DNA from: Hyperoodon ampullatus
Taxonomy: Eukaryota; Chordata; Mammalia; Artiodactyla; Ziphiidae
Length of the DNA stretch: 64,000 nucleotides
Direction: 5' to 3'
Assembly (NCBI GenBank): GCA_949752795.1
Contig: CATKHW010000556.1
Span: 62,001-126,000 of the forward strand
Under the pieces are notes generated by a model that did not search any database, was not told the origin of the DNA, and saw only the letters and a program-made list of their open reading frames with translations. Both the position numbers and the translations under genes were made by a program. Of the stretch, positions 22,608 through 34,790 are shown in pieces (position 1 is the stretch's first letter; each line of letters starts with the position of its first letter).

Positions 22608-24346
22608 CTGAAGGAATTGTAAAGAATTTCCCAGTTTTTTTGTTTTATTTTTGAAATTCCTTTTTATAGTGGGTTTGAGCTGATTCTCGCTGCCATATTT
22701 ATCCCAGTCTAGACACACTTGATTCCCTTACGGAGACATATCAATACATAGGTTTTAAGATTCTTACTAGTCAGATATATTCCTCTGCGGGAAATATGGG
22801 GTTTTGAGTCCCTTTCACTGAGGAAGGTGTAGGTCTTGTCTATTCCATAGTTGGTTTTTGGAACGGTACCTGTGCTTATATCAAACTCTGGTTTTATGCA
22901 TCACCCCACCTCTCCTTCCCCCTTAAGCAGGCATAAGAGTGTTTTCTAAATGTGAGACACTGTTCTCTTTCCTAACTCAGTTCAAGTGTAGCCATGTTTA
23001 CAGGATCTTCATAAGTGATATCTTATGATAAGTTTCTTTTTCTGTGTGACTTATTTCACTTAGAATCATCGTACCTGAATCCACCCATTTTGCTGCTACT
23101 GGTCTTATGACATTGATTTCATGGCTGAGGGATATTCCATCGTACGTAAGTACCACAATTTTTTGAACCATTTTTATATTTCCTGGGATATTTAAGGTGT
23201 ACCCAAGTTGAGGTCCTTGTAAGCAGTGCAGCCCTAAATTTTGGGGTGGCTGTGTCTTTTTGATTTTCAGTTTTCCCAAGGTATATTCCCTAGACTGGAA
23301 GTGCCCTTGGCTCTGTAGCTCTGTTGTTTACTTGTTTTAGGGAACACAATGCACTCCTCCAGAGAGGCAGTTGGCAATTTACATCCCGCCCATCAGCATA
23401 ACAAGGCTCCCTGTTCTCCAGGGCCTGTCTTGCCTTTCTGGTTTTTACACATTTTGTGGATGTCCCTTTTGACCGGTGGGAAGTGATACTTCTTTGTAGT
23501 GCAGATTTGCATTGCCCGCTTGCTTGCTTGGCCAAAAAGGGCGTATGCGTTTTCTCCTGAATATATTCAGGAGAAAACGCATACGCCCTTTTTGGCCAAG
23601 TGCATCATTGTCGAAGTTGTGCCCCTCTTCCTGTGCTTTAAAGGCGATTCCAACGTACCTCTGGAAATCTGTTTCCTGCTATTCTGCCTCGCTTTCAAGT
23701 CCGCCTCGTTGCCTTCCCTCAACAGATTTTTGGACGATAGTTGTCCTTTATTACTCGGCCAGTTAGTGAATTGCTGTGCCCCTGAGCTCCATTTTTCAAC
23801 TCGTTTTTGGTGAGCTGACCTCAAGTCCAAAATTTTGGTTCAGGATGTATACTGATTCCCGGTGGGTGGCTGAGACTTTGGTTAATTCTTCTTCCTGCCG
23901 GGAAATTACAGTGATATGTGCCCGTCCAAATGCCTAACAGCTACTCTCTCATTGGTTCTCCCTCTTCCCTTTCATCCTCTGCCAAATTGGCAACCTGTGC
24001 GAACCAGGAGGTTAAAGGGGCTGTCTCTCCAAGTTGGGAGGTTGATAATAAAGCAGATGGAAAGTCAAACCGGAGCACCAGGAGAGGGACTATTCGTTGA
24101 GTTTTAGAAACCTTTCGTATTCACAGTGTGTCCGTTCTCTAGGATTCCCGTACATGTTATATCTGTAGTAATATTCCCTTCAACCTGGAGAGTTGGGACC
24201 CATGGAATGTGTGCCATGCATTATTGCTTTAAAGGGTCTGCATTTGCTCACCCAATCTCACCAATCCTCTCAGTCCCAAGTGTCCAGCCTTATGCCACAT
24301 CCAGCTGTCATTGTAGATAGGGTCATTTCAGGTTTCATCAGAGACC
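22608..24346 (+). repeat. Satellite monomer 14 (1739 bp)
   Basis: Monomer 12-like (GTTAGTGAATT, GACCTCAAG) with private CAGGATGTATAC near 23843. Palindrome 23527-23600. Confidence 0.97.
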
Positions 24347-26085
24347 CTGAAGGAATTGTAAAGAATTTCCCAGTTTTTTTGTTTTATTTTTGAAATTCCT
24401 TTTTATAGTGGGTTTGAGCTGATTCTCGCTGCCATATTTATCCCAGTCTAGACACACTTGATTCCCTTACGGAGACATATCAATACATAGGTTTTAAGAT
24501 TCTTACTAGTCAGATATATTCCTCTGTGGGAAATATGGGGTTTTGAGTCCCTTTCACTGAGGAAGGTGTAGGTCTTGTCTATTCCATAGTTGGTTTTTGG
24601 AACGGTACCTGTGCTTATATCAAACTCTGGTTTTATGCATCACCCCACCTCTCCTTTCCCCTTAAGCAGGCATAAGAGTGTTTTCTAAATGTGAGACACT
24701 GTTCTCTTTCCTAACTCAGTTCAAGTGTAGCCATGTTTACAGGATCTTCATAAGTGATATCTTATGATAAGTTTCTTTTTCTGTGTGACTTATTTCACTT
24801 AGAATCATCGTACCTGAATCCACCCATTTTGCTGCTACTGGTCTTATGACATTGATTTCATGGCTGAGGGATATTCCATCGTACGTAAGTACCACAATTT
24901 TTTGAACCATTTTTATATTTCCTGGGATATTTAAGGTGTACCCAAGTTGAGGTCCTTGTAAGCAGTGCAGCCCTAAATTTTGGGGTGGCTGTGTCTTTTT
25001 GATTTTCAGTTTTCCCAAGGTATATTCCCTAGACTGGAAGTGCCCTTGGCTCTGTAGCTCTGTTGTTTACTTGTTTTAGGGAACACAATGCACTCCTCCA
25101 GAGAGGCAGTTGGCAATTTACATCCCGCCCATCAGCATAACAAGGCTCCCTGTTCTCCAGGGCCTGTCTTGCCTTTCTGGTTTTTACACATTTTGTGGAT
25201 GTCCCTTTTGACCGGTGGGAAGTGATACTTCTTTGTAGTGCAGATTTGCATTGCCCGCTTGCTTGCTTGGCCAAAAAGGGCGTATGCGTTTTCTCCTGAA
25301 TATATTCAGGAGAAAACGCATACGCCCTTTTTGGCCAAGTGCATCATTGTCGAAGTTGTGCCCCTCTTCCTGTGCTTTAAAGGCGATTCCAACGTACCTC
25401 TGGAAATCTGTTTCCTGCTATTCTGCCTCGCTTTCAAGTCCGCCTCGTTGCCTTCCCTCAACAGATTTTTGGACGATAGTTGTCCTTTATTACTCCGCCA
25501 GTTTGTGAATTGCTGTGCCCCTGAGCTCCATTTTTCAACTCGTTTTTGGTGAGCTGACCGCAAGTCCAAAATTTTGGTTCAGGATCTATACTGATTCCCG
25601 GTGGGTGGCTGAGACTTTGGTTAATTCTTCTTCCTGCCGGGAAATTACAGTGATATGTGCCCGTCCAAATGCCTAACAGCTACTCTCTCATTGGTTCTCC
25701 CTCTTCCCTTTCATCCTCTGCCAAATTGGCAACCTGTGCGAACCAGGAGGTTAAAGGGGCTGTCTCTCCAAGTTGGGAGGTTGATAATAAAGCAGATGGA
25801 AAGTCAAACCGGAGCACCAGGAGAGGGACTATTCGTTGAGTTTTAGAAACCTTTCGTATTCACAGTGTGTCCGTTCTCTAGGATTCCCGTACATGTTATA
25901 TCTGTAGTAATATTCCCTTCAACCTGGAGAGTTGGGACCCATGGAATGTGTGCCATGCATTATTGCTTTAAAGGGTCTGCATTTGCTCACCCAATCTCAC
26001 CAATCCTCTCAGTCCCAAGTGTCCAGCCTTATGCCACATCCAGCTGTCATTGTAGATAGGGTCATTTCAGGTTTCATCAGAGACC
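24347..26085 (+). repeat. Satellite monomer 15 (1739 bp)
   Basis: Private changes CTCTGTGGGAAA near 24523, CTCCTTTCCCC near 24651 and ATTACTCCGCCAG near 25489. Palindrome 25266-25339. Confidence 0.97.
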
Positions 26086-27824
26086 CTGAAGGAATTGTAA
26101 AGAATTTCCCAGTTTTTTTGTTTTATTTTTGAAATTCCTTTTTATAGTGGGTTTGAGCTGATTCTCACTGCCATATTTATCCCAGTCTAGACACACTTGA
26201 TTCCCTTACGGAGACATATCAATACATAGGTTTTAAGATTCTTACTAGTCAGATATATTCCTCTGCGGGAAATATGGGGTTTTGAGTCCCTTTCACTGAG
26301 GAAGGTGTAGGTCTTGTCTATTCCATAGTTGGTTTTTGGAACGGTACCTGTGCTTATATCAAACTCTGGTTTTATGCATCACCCCACCTCTCCTTCCCCC
26401 TTAAGCAGGCATAAGAGTGTTTTCTAAATGTGAGACACTGTTCTCTTTCCTAACTCAGTTCAAGTGTAGCCATGTTTACAGGATCTTCATAAGTGATATC
26501 TTATGATAAGTTTCTTTTTCTGTGTGACTTATTTCACTTAGAATCACCGTACCTGAATCCACCCATTTTGCTGCTACTGGTCTTATGACATTGATTTCAT
26601 GGCTGAGGGATATTCCATCGTACGTAAGTACCACAATTTTTTGAACCATTTTTATATTTCCTGGGATATTTAAGGTGTACCCAAGTTGAGGTCCTTGTAA
26701 GCAGTGCAGCCCTAAATTTTGGGGTGGCTGTGTCTTTTTGATTTTCAGTTTTCCCAAGGTATATTCCCTAGACTGGAAGTGCCCTTGGCTCTGTAGCTCT
26801 GTTGTTTACTTGTTTTAGGGAACACAATGCACTCCTCCAGAGAGGCAGTTGGCAATTTACATCCCGCCCATCAGCATAACAAGGCTCCCTGTTCTCCAGG
26901 GCCTGTCTTGCCTTTCTGGTTTTTACACATTTTGTGGATGTCCCTTTTGACCGGTGGGAAGTGATACTTCTTTGTAGTGCAGATTTGCATTGCCCGCTTG
27001 CTTGCTTGGCCAAAAAGGGCGTATGCGTTTTCTCCTGAATATATTCAGGAGAAAACGCATACGCCCTTTTTGGCCAAGTGCATCATTGTCGAAGTTGTGC
27101 CCCTCTTCCTGTGCTTTAAAGGCGATTCCAACGTACCTCTGGAAATCTGTTTCCTGCTATTCTGCCTCGCTTTCAAGTCCGCCTCGTTGCCTTCCCTCAA
27201 CAGATTTTTGGACGATAGTTGTCCTTTATTACTCGGCCAGTTTGTGAATTGCTGTGCCCCTGAGCTCCATTTTTCAACTCGTTTTTGGTGAGCTGACCGC
27301 AAGTCCAAAATTTTGGTTCAGGATCTATACTGATTCCCGGTGGGTGGCTGAGACTTTGGTTAATTCTTCTTCCTGCTGGGAAATTACAGTGATATGTGCC
27401 CGTCCAAATGCCTAACAGCTACTCTCTCATTGGTTCTCCCTCTTCCCTTTCATCCTCTGCCAAATTGGCAACCTGTGCAAACCAGGAGGTTAAAGGGGCT
27501 GTCTCTCCAAGTTGGGAGGTTGATAATAAAGCAGATGGAACGTCAAACCGGAGCACCAGGAGAGGGACTATTCGTTGAGTTTTAGAAACCTTTCGTATTC
27601 ACAGTGTGTCCATTCTCTAGGATTCCCGTACATGTTATATCTGTAGTAATATTCCCTTCAACCTGGAGAGTTGGGACCCATGGAATGTGTGCCATGCCTT
27701 ATTGCTTTAAAGGGTCTGCATTTGCTCACCCAATCTCACCAATCCTCTCAGTCCCAAGTGTCCAGCCTTATGCCACATCCAGCTGTCATTGTAGATAGGG
27801 TCATTTCAGGTTTCATCAGAGACC
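26086..27824 (+). repeat. Satellite monomer 16 (1739 bp)
   Basis: Shares GTCCATTCTC, CCATGCCTTATTGC and CTGCTGGG with monomer 4, exactly 12 units upstream, but has CACTCCTCC. Private GATGGAACGTC near 27535. Palindrome 27005-27078. Confidence 0.97.
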
Positions 27825-29563
27825 CTGAAGGAATTGTAAAGAATTTCCCAGTTTTTTTGTTTTATTTTTGAAATTCCTTTTTATAGTGGGTTTGAGCTGA
27901 TTCTCGCTGCCATATTTATCCCAGTCTAGACACACTTGATTCCCTTACGGAGACATATCAATACATAGGTTTTAAGATTCTTACTAGTCAGATATATTCC
28001 TCTGCGGGAAATATGGGGTTTTGAGTCCCTTTCACTGAGGAAGGTGTAGGTCTTGTCTATTCCATAGTTGGTTTTTGGAACGGTACCTGTGCTTATATCA
28101 AACTCTGGTTTTATGCATCACCCCACCTCTCCTTCCCCCTTAAGCAGGCATAAGAGTGTTTTCTAAATGTGAGACACTGTTCTCTTTCCTAACTCAGTTC
28201 AAGTGTAGCCATGTTTACAGGATCTTCATAAGTGATATCTTATGATAAGTTTCTTTTTCTGTGTGACTTATTTCACTTAGAATCACCGTACCTGAATCCA
28301 CCCATTTTGCTGCTACTGGTCTTATGACATTGATTTCATGGCTGAGGGATATTCCATCGTACGTAAGTACCACAATTTTTTGAACCATTTTTATATTTCC
28401 TGGGATATTTAAGGTGTACCCAAGTTGAGGTCCTTGTAAGCAGTGCAGCCCTAAATTTTGGGGTGGCTGTGTCTTTTTGATTTTCAGTTTTCCCAAGGTA
28501 TATTCCCTAGACTGGAAGTGCCCTTGGCTCTGTAGCTCTGTTGTTTACTTGTTTTAGGGAACACAATGCACTCCTCCAGAGAGGCAGTTGGCAATTTACA
28601 TCCCGCCCATCAGCATAACAAGGCTCCCTGTTCTCCAGGGCCTGTCTTGCCTTTCTGGTTTTTACACATTTTGTGGATGTCCCTTTTGACCGGTGGGAAG
28701 TGATACTTCTTTGTAGTGCAGATTTGCATTGCCCGCTTGCTTGCTTGGCCAAAAAGGGCGTATGCGTTTTCTCCTGAATATATTCAGGAGAAAACGCATA
28801 CGCCCTTTTTGTCCAAGTGCATCATTGTCGAAGTTGTGCCCCTCTTCCTGTGCTTTAAAGGCGATTCCAACGTACCTCTTGAAATCTGTTTCCTGCTATT
28901 CTGCCTCGCTTTCAAGTCCGCCTCGTTGCCTTCCCTCAACAGATTTTTGGACGATAGTTGTCCTTTATTACTCGGCCAGTTTGTGAATTGCTGTGCCCCT
29001 GAGCTCCATTTTTCAACTCGTTTTTGGTGAGCTGACCTCAAGTCCAAAATTTTGGTTCAGGATCTATACTGATTCCCGGAGGGTGGCTGAGACTTTGGTT
29101 AATTCTTCTTCCTGCCGGGAAATTACAGTGATATGTGCCCGTCCAAATGCCTAACAGCTACTCTCTCATTGGTTCTCCCTCTTCCCTTTCATCCTCTGCC
29201 AAATTGGCAACCTGTGCGAACCAGGAGGTTAAAGGGGCTGTCTCTCCAAGTTGGGAGGTTGATAATAAAGCAGATGGAAAGTCAAACCGGAGCACCAGGA
29301 GAGGGACTATTCGTTGAGTTTTAGAAACCTTTCGTATTCACAGTGTTTCCGTTCTCTAGGATTCCCGTACATGTTATATCTGTAGTAATATTCCCTTCAA
29401 CCTGGAGAGTTGGGACCCATGGAATGTGTGCCATGCATTATTGCTTTAAAGGGTCTGCATTTGCTCACCCAATCTCACCAATCCTCTCAGTCCCAAGTGT
29501 CCAGCCTTATGCCACATCCAGCTGTCATTGTAGATAGGGTCATTTCAGGTTTCATCAGAGACC
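27825..29563 (+). repeat. Satellite monomer 17 (1739 bp)
   Basis: Shares CACCGTACC, CCTCTTGAAATC and TTTTTGTCCAAG with monomer 5. Also CCCGGAGGGTGG near 29076 (private) and CAGTGTTTCCG near 29341 (shared with monomer 22). Palindrome 28744-28817 has the right-arm mismatch. Confidence 0.97.
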
Positions 29564-31302
29564 CTGAAGGAATTGTAAAGAATTTCCCAGTTTTTTTGTT
29601 TTATTTTTGAAATTCCTTTTTATAGTGGGTTTGAGCTGATTCTCGCTGCCATATTTATCCCAGTCTAGACACACTTGATTCCCTTACGGAGACATATCAA
29701 TACATAGGTTTTAAGATTCTTACTAGTCAGATATATTCCTCTGCGGGAAATATGGGGTTTTGAGTCCCTTTCACTGAGGAAGGTGTAGGTCTTGTCTATT
29801 CCATAGTTGGTTTTTGGAACGGTACCTGTGCTTATATCAAACTCTGGTTTTATGCATCACCCCACCTCTCCTTCCCCCTTAAGCAGGCATAAGAGTGTTT
29901 TCTAAATGTGAGACACTGTTCTCTTTCCTAACTCAGTTCAAGTGTAGCCATGTTTACAGGATCTTCATAAGTGATATCTTATGATAAGTTTCTTTTTCTG
30001 TGTGACTTATTTCACTTAGAATCACCGTACCTGAATCCACCCATTTTGCTGCTACTGGTTTTATGACATTGATTTCATGGCTGAGGGATATTCCATCGTA
30101 CGTAAGTACCACAATTTTTTGAACCATTTTTATATTTCCTGGGATATTTAAGGTGTACCCAAGTTGAGGTCCTTGTAAGCAGTGCAGCCCTAAATTTTGG
30201 GGTGGCTGTGTCTTTTTGATTTTCAGTTTTCCCAAGGTATATTCCCTAGACTGGAAGTGCCCTTGGCTCTGTAGCTCTGTTGTTTACTTGTTTTAGGGAA
30301 CACAATGCACTCCTCCAGAGAGGCAGTTGGCAATTTACATCCCGCCCATCAGCATAACAAGGCTCCCTGTTCTCCAGGGCCTGTCTTGCCTTTCTGGTTT
30401 TTACACATTTTGTGGATGTCCCTTTTGACCGGTGGGAAGTGATACTTCTTTGTAGTGCAGATTTGCATTGCCCGCTTGCTTGCTTGGCCAAAAAGGGCGT
30501 ATGCGTTTTCTCCTGAATATATTCAGGAGAAAACGCATACGCCCTTTTTGTCCAAGTGCATCATTGTCGAAGTTGTGCCCCTCTTCCTGTGCTTTAAAGG
30601 CGATTCCAACGTACCTCTTGAAATCTGTTTCCTGCTATTCTGCCTCGCTTTCAAGTCCGCCTCGTTGCCTTCCCTCAACAGATTTTTGGACGATAGTTGT
30701 CCTTTATTACTCGGCCAGTTTGTGAATTGCTGTGCCCCTGAGCTCCATTTTTCAACTCGTTTTTGGTGAGCTGACCTCAAGTCCAAAATTTTGGTTCAGG
30801 ATCTATACTGATTCCCGGTGGGTGGCTGAGACTTTGGTTAATTCTTCTTCCTGCCGGGAAATTACAGTGATATGTGCCCGTCCAAATGCCTAACAGCTAC
30901 TCTCTCATTGGTTCTCCCTCTTCCCTTTCATCCTCTGCCAAATTGGCAACCTGTGCGAACCAGGAGGTTAAAGGGGTTGTCTCTCCAAGTTGGGAGGTTG
31001 ATAATAAAGCAGATGGAAAGTCAAACCGGAGCACCAGGAGAGGGACTATTCGTTGAGTTTTAGAAACCTTTCGTATTCACAGTGTGTCCGTTCTCTAGGA
31101 TTCCCGTACATGTTATATCTGTAGTAATATTCCCTTCAACCTGGAGAGTTGGGACCCATGGAATGTGTGCCATGCATTATTGCTTTAAAGGGTCTGCATT
31201 TGCTCACCCAATCTCACCAATCCTCTCAGTCCCAAGTGTCCAGCCTTATGCCACATCCAGCTGTCATTGTAGATAGGGTCATTTCAGGTTTCATCAGAGA
31301 CC
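29564..31302 (+). repeat. Satellite monomer 18 (1739 bp)
   Basis: CACCGTACC, CTGGTTTTATGAC and GGGGTTGTCTC near 30974. The last variant always precedes a TTACT-duplicated monomer. Palindrome 30483-30556 has the TTTTTGTCCAAG arm. Confidence 0.97.
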
Positions 31303-33046
31303 CTGAAGGAATTGTAAAGAATTTCCCAGTTTTTTTGTTTTATTTTTGAAATTCCTTTTTATAGTGGGTTTGAGCTGATTCTCGCTGCCATATTTATCCC
31401 AGTCTAGACACACTTGATTCCCTTACGGAGACATATCAATACATAGGTTTTAAGATTCTTACTTTACTAGTCAGATATATTCCTCTGCGGGAAATATGGG
31501 GTTTTGAGTCCCTTTCACTGAGGAAGGTGTAGGTCTTTTCTATTCCATAGTTGGTTTTTGGAACGGTACCTGTGCTTATATCAAACTCTGGTTTTATGCA
31601 TCACCCCACCTCTCCTTCCCCCTTAAGCAGGCATAAGAGTGTTTTCTAAATGTGAGACACTGTTCTCTTTCCTAACTCAGTTCAAGTGTAGCCATGTTTA
31701 CAGGATCTTCATAAGTGATATCTTATGATAAGTTTCTTTTTCTGTGTGACTTATTTCACTTAGAATCATCGTACCTGAATCCACCCATTTTGCTGCTACT
31801 GGTCTTATGACATTGATTTCATGGCTGAGGGATATTCCATCGTACGTAAGTACCACAATTTTTTGAACCATTTTTATATTTCCTGGGATATTTAAGGTGT
31901 ACCCAAGTTGAGGTCCTTGTAAGCAGTGCAGCCCTAAATTTTGGGGTGGCTGTGTCTTTTTGATTTTCAGTTTTCCCAAGGTATATTCCCTAGACTGGAA
32001 GTGCCCTTGGCTCTGTAGCTCTGTTGTTTACTTGTTTTAGGGAACACAATGCACTCCTCCAGAGAGGCAGTTGGCAATTTACATCCCGCCCATCAGCATA
32101 ACAAGGCTCCCTGTTCTCCAGGGCCTGTCTTGCCTTTCTGGTTTTTACACATTTTGTGGATGTCCCTTTTGACCGGTGGGAAGTGATACTTCTTTGTAGT
32201 GCAGATTTGCATTGCCCGCTTGCTTGCTTGGCCAAAAAGGGCGTATGCGTTTTCTCCTGAATATATTCAGGAGAAAACGCATACGCCCTTTTTGTCCAAG
32301 TGCATCATTGTCGAAGTTGTGCCCCTCTTCCTGTGCTTTAAAGGCGATTCCAACGTACCTCTTGAAATCTGTTTCCTGCTATTCTGCCTCGCTTTCAAGT
32401 CCGCCTCGTTGCCTTCCCTCAACAGATTTTTGGACGATAGTTGTCCTTTATTACTCGGCCAGTTTGTGAATTGCTGTGCCCCTGAGCTCCATTTTTCAAC
32501 TCGTTTTTGGTGAGCTGACCTCAAGTCCAAAATTTTGGTTCAGGATCTATACTGATTCCCGGTGGGTGGCTGAGACTTTGGTTAATTCTTCTTCCTGCCG
32601 GGAAATTACAGTGATATGTGCCCGTCCAAATGCCTAACAGCTACTCTCTCATTGGTTCTCCCTCTTCCCTTTCATCCTCTGCCAAATTGGCAACCTGTGC
32701 GAACCAGGAGGTTAAAGGGGTTGTCTCTCCAAGTTGGGAGGTTGATAATAAAGCAGATGGAAAGTCAAACCGGAGCACCAGGAGAGGGACTATTCGTTGA
32801 GTTTTAGAAACCTTTCGTATTCACAGTGTGTCCGTTCTCTAGGATTCCCGTACATGTTATATCTGTAGTAATATTCCCTTCAACCTGGAGAGTTGGGACC
32901 CATGGAATGTGTGCCATGCATTATTGCTTTAAAGGGTCTGCATTTGCTCACCCAATCTCACCAATCCTCTCAGTCCCAAGTGTCCAGCCTTATGCCACAT
33001 CCAGCTGTCATTGTAGATAGGGTCATTTCAGGTTTCATCAGAGACC
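31303..33046 (+). repeat. Satellite monomer 19 (1744 bp)
   Basis: TTACT duplication at 31459 with linked TCTTTTCTATTCC near 31534, and GGGGTTGTCTC near 32717. Palindrome 32227-32300 has the TTTTTGTCCAAG arm. Confidence 0.97.
31459..31468 (+). repeat. TTACT tandem duplication (monomer 19)
   Basis: CTTACTAGTCAG has become CTTACTTTACTAGTCAG. The same 5-bp duplication is at 33203-33212 and 57545-57554 and explains the 1744, 1744 and 1743-bp monomers. It is always accompanied about 70 bp downstream by TCTTTTCTATTCC in place of TCTTGTCTATTCC. Confidence 0.95.
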
Positions 33047-34790
33047 CTGAAGGAATTGTAAAGAATTTCCCAGTTTTTTTGTTTTATTTTTGAAATTCCT
33101 TTTTATAGTGGGTTTGAGCTGATTCTCGCTGCCATATTTATCCCAGTCTAGACACACTTGATTCCCTTACGGAGACATATCAATACATAGGTTTTAAGAT
33201 TCTTACTTTACTAGTCAGATATATTCCTCTGCGGGAAATATGGGGTTTTGAGTCCCTTTCACTGAGGAAGGTGTAGGTCTTTTCTATTCCATAGTTGGTT
33301 TTTGGAACGGTACCTGTGCTTATATCAAACTCTGGTTTTATGCATCACCCCACCTCTCCTTCCCCCTTAAGCAGGCATAAGAGTGTTTTCTAAATGTGAG
33401 ACACTGTTCTCTTTCCTAACTCAGTTCAAGTGTAGCCATGTTTACAGGATCTTCATAAGTGATATCTTATGATAAGTTTCTTTTTCTGTGTGACTTATTT
33501 CACTTAGAATCATCGTACCTGAATCCACCCATTTTGCTGCTACTGGTCTTATGACATTGATTTCATGGCTGAGGGATATTCCATCGTACGTAAGTACCAC
33601 AATTTTTTGAACCATTTTTATATTTCCTGGGATATTTAAGGTGTACCCAAGTTGAGGTCCTTGTAAGCAGTGCAGCCCTAAATTTTGGGGTGGCTGTGTC
33701 TTTTTGATTTTCAGTTTTCCCAAGGTATATTCCCTAGACTGGAAGTGCCCTTGGCTCTGTAGCTCTGTTGTTTACTTGTTTTAGGGAACACAATGCACTC
33801 CTCCAGAGAGGCAGTTGGCAATTTACATCCCGCCCATCAGCATAACAAGGCTCCCTGTTCTCCAGGGCCTGTCTTGCCTTTCTGGTTTTTACACATTTTG
33901 TGGATGTCCCTTTTGACCGGTGGGAAGTGATACTTCTTTGTAGTGCAGATTTGCATTGCCCGCTTGCTTGCTTGGCCAAAAAGGGCGTATGCGTTTTCTC
34001 CTGAATATATTCAGGAGAAAACGCATACGTCCTTTTTGGCCAAGTGCATCATTGTCGAAGTTGTGCCCCTCTTCCTGTGCTTTAAAGGCGATTCCAACGT
34101 ACCTCTGGAAATCTGTTTCCTGCTATTCTGCCTCGCTTTCAAGTCCGCCTCATTGCCTTCCCTCAACAGATTTTTGGACGATAGTTGTCCTTTATTACTC
34201 GGCCAGTTTGTGAATTGCTGTGCCCCTGAGCTCCATTTTTCAACTCGTTTTTGGTGAGCTGACCGCAAGTCCAAAATTTTGGTTCAGGATCTATACTGAT
34301 TCCCAGTGGGTGGCTGAGACTTTGGTTAATTCTTCTTCCTGCCTGGAAATTACAGTGATATGTGCCCGTCCAAATGCCTAACAGCTACTCTCTCATTGGT
34401 TCTCCCTCTTCCCTTTCATCCTCTGCCAAATTGGCAACCTGTGCAAACCAGGAGGTTAAAGGGGCTGTCTCTCCAAGTTGGGAGGTTGATAATAAAGCAG
34501 ATGGAAAGTCAAACCGGAGCACCAGGAGAGGTACTATTCGTTGAGTTTTAGAAACCTTTCATATTCACAGTGTGTCCATTCTCTAGGATTCCCGTACATG
34601 TTATATCTGTAGTAATATTCCCTTCAACCTGGAGAGTTGGGACCCATGGAATGTGTGCCATGCATTATTGCTTTAAAGAGTCTGCATTTGCTCACCCAAT
34701 CTCACCAATCCTCTCAGTCCCAAGTGTCCAGCCTTATGCCACATCCAGCTGTCATTGTAGATAGGGTCATTTCAGGTTTCATCAGAGACC
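33047..34790 (+). repeat. Satellite monomer 20 (1744 bp)
   Basis: TTACT duplication at 33203 in its first part. From the palindrome on it switches to a monomer 9/11-like pattern (CCTCATTGCC, TTTCATATTC, GTCCATTCTC) with private CCCAGTGGGTGG, CTGCCTGGAAA and AAAGAGTCTG. The right arm of palindrome 33971-34044 carries CATACGTCC. Confidence 0.97.
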
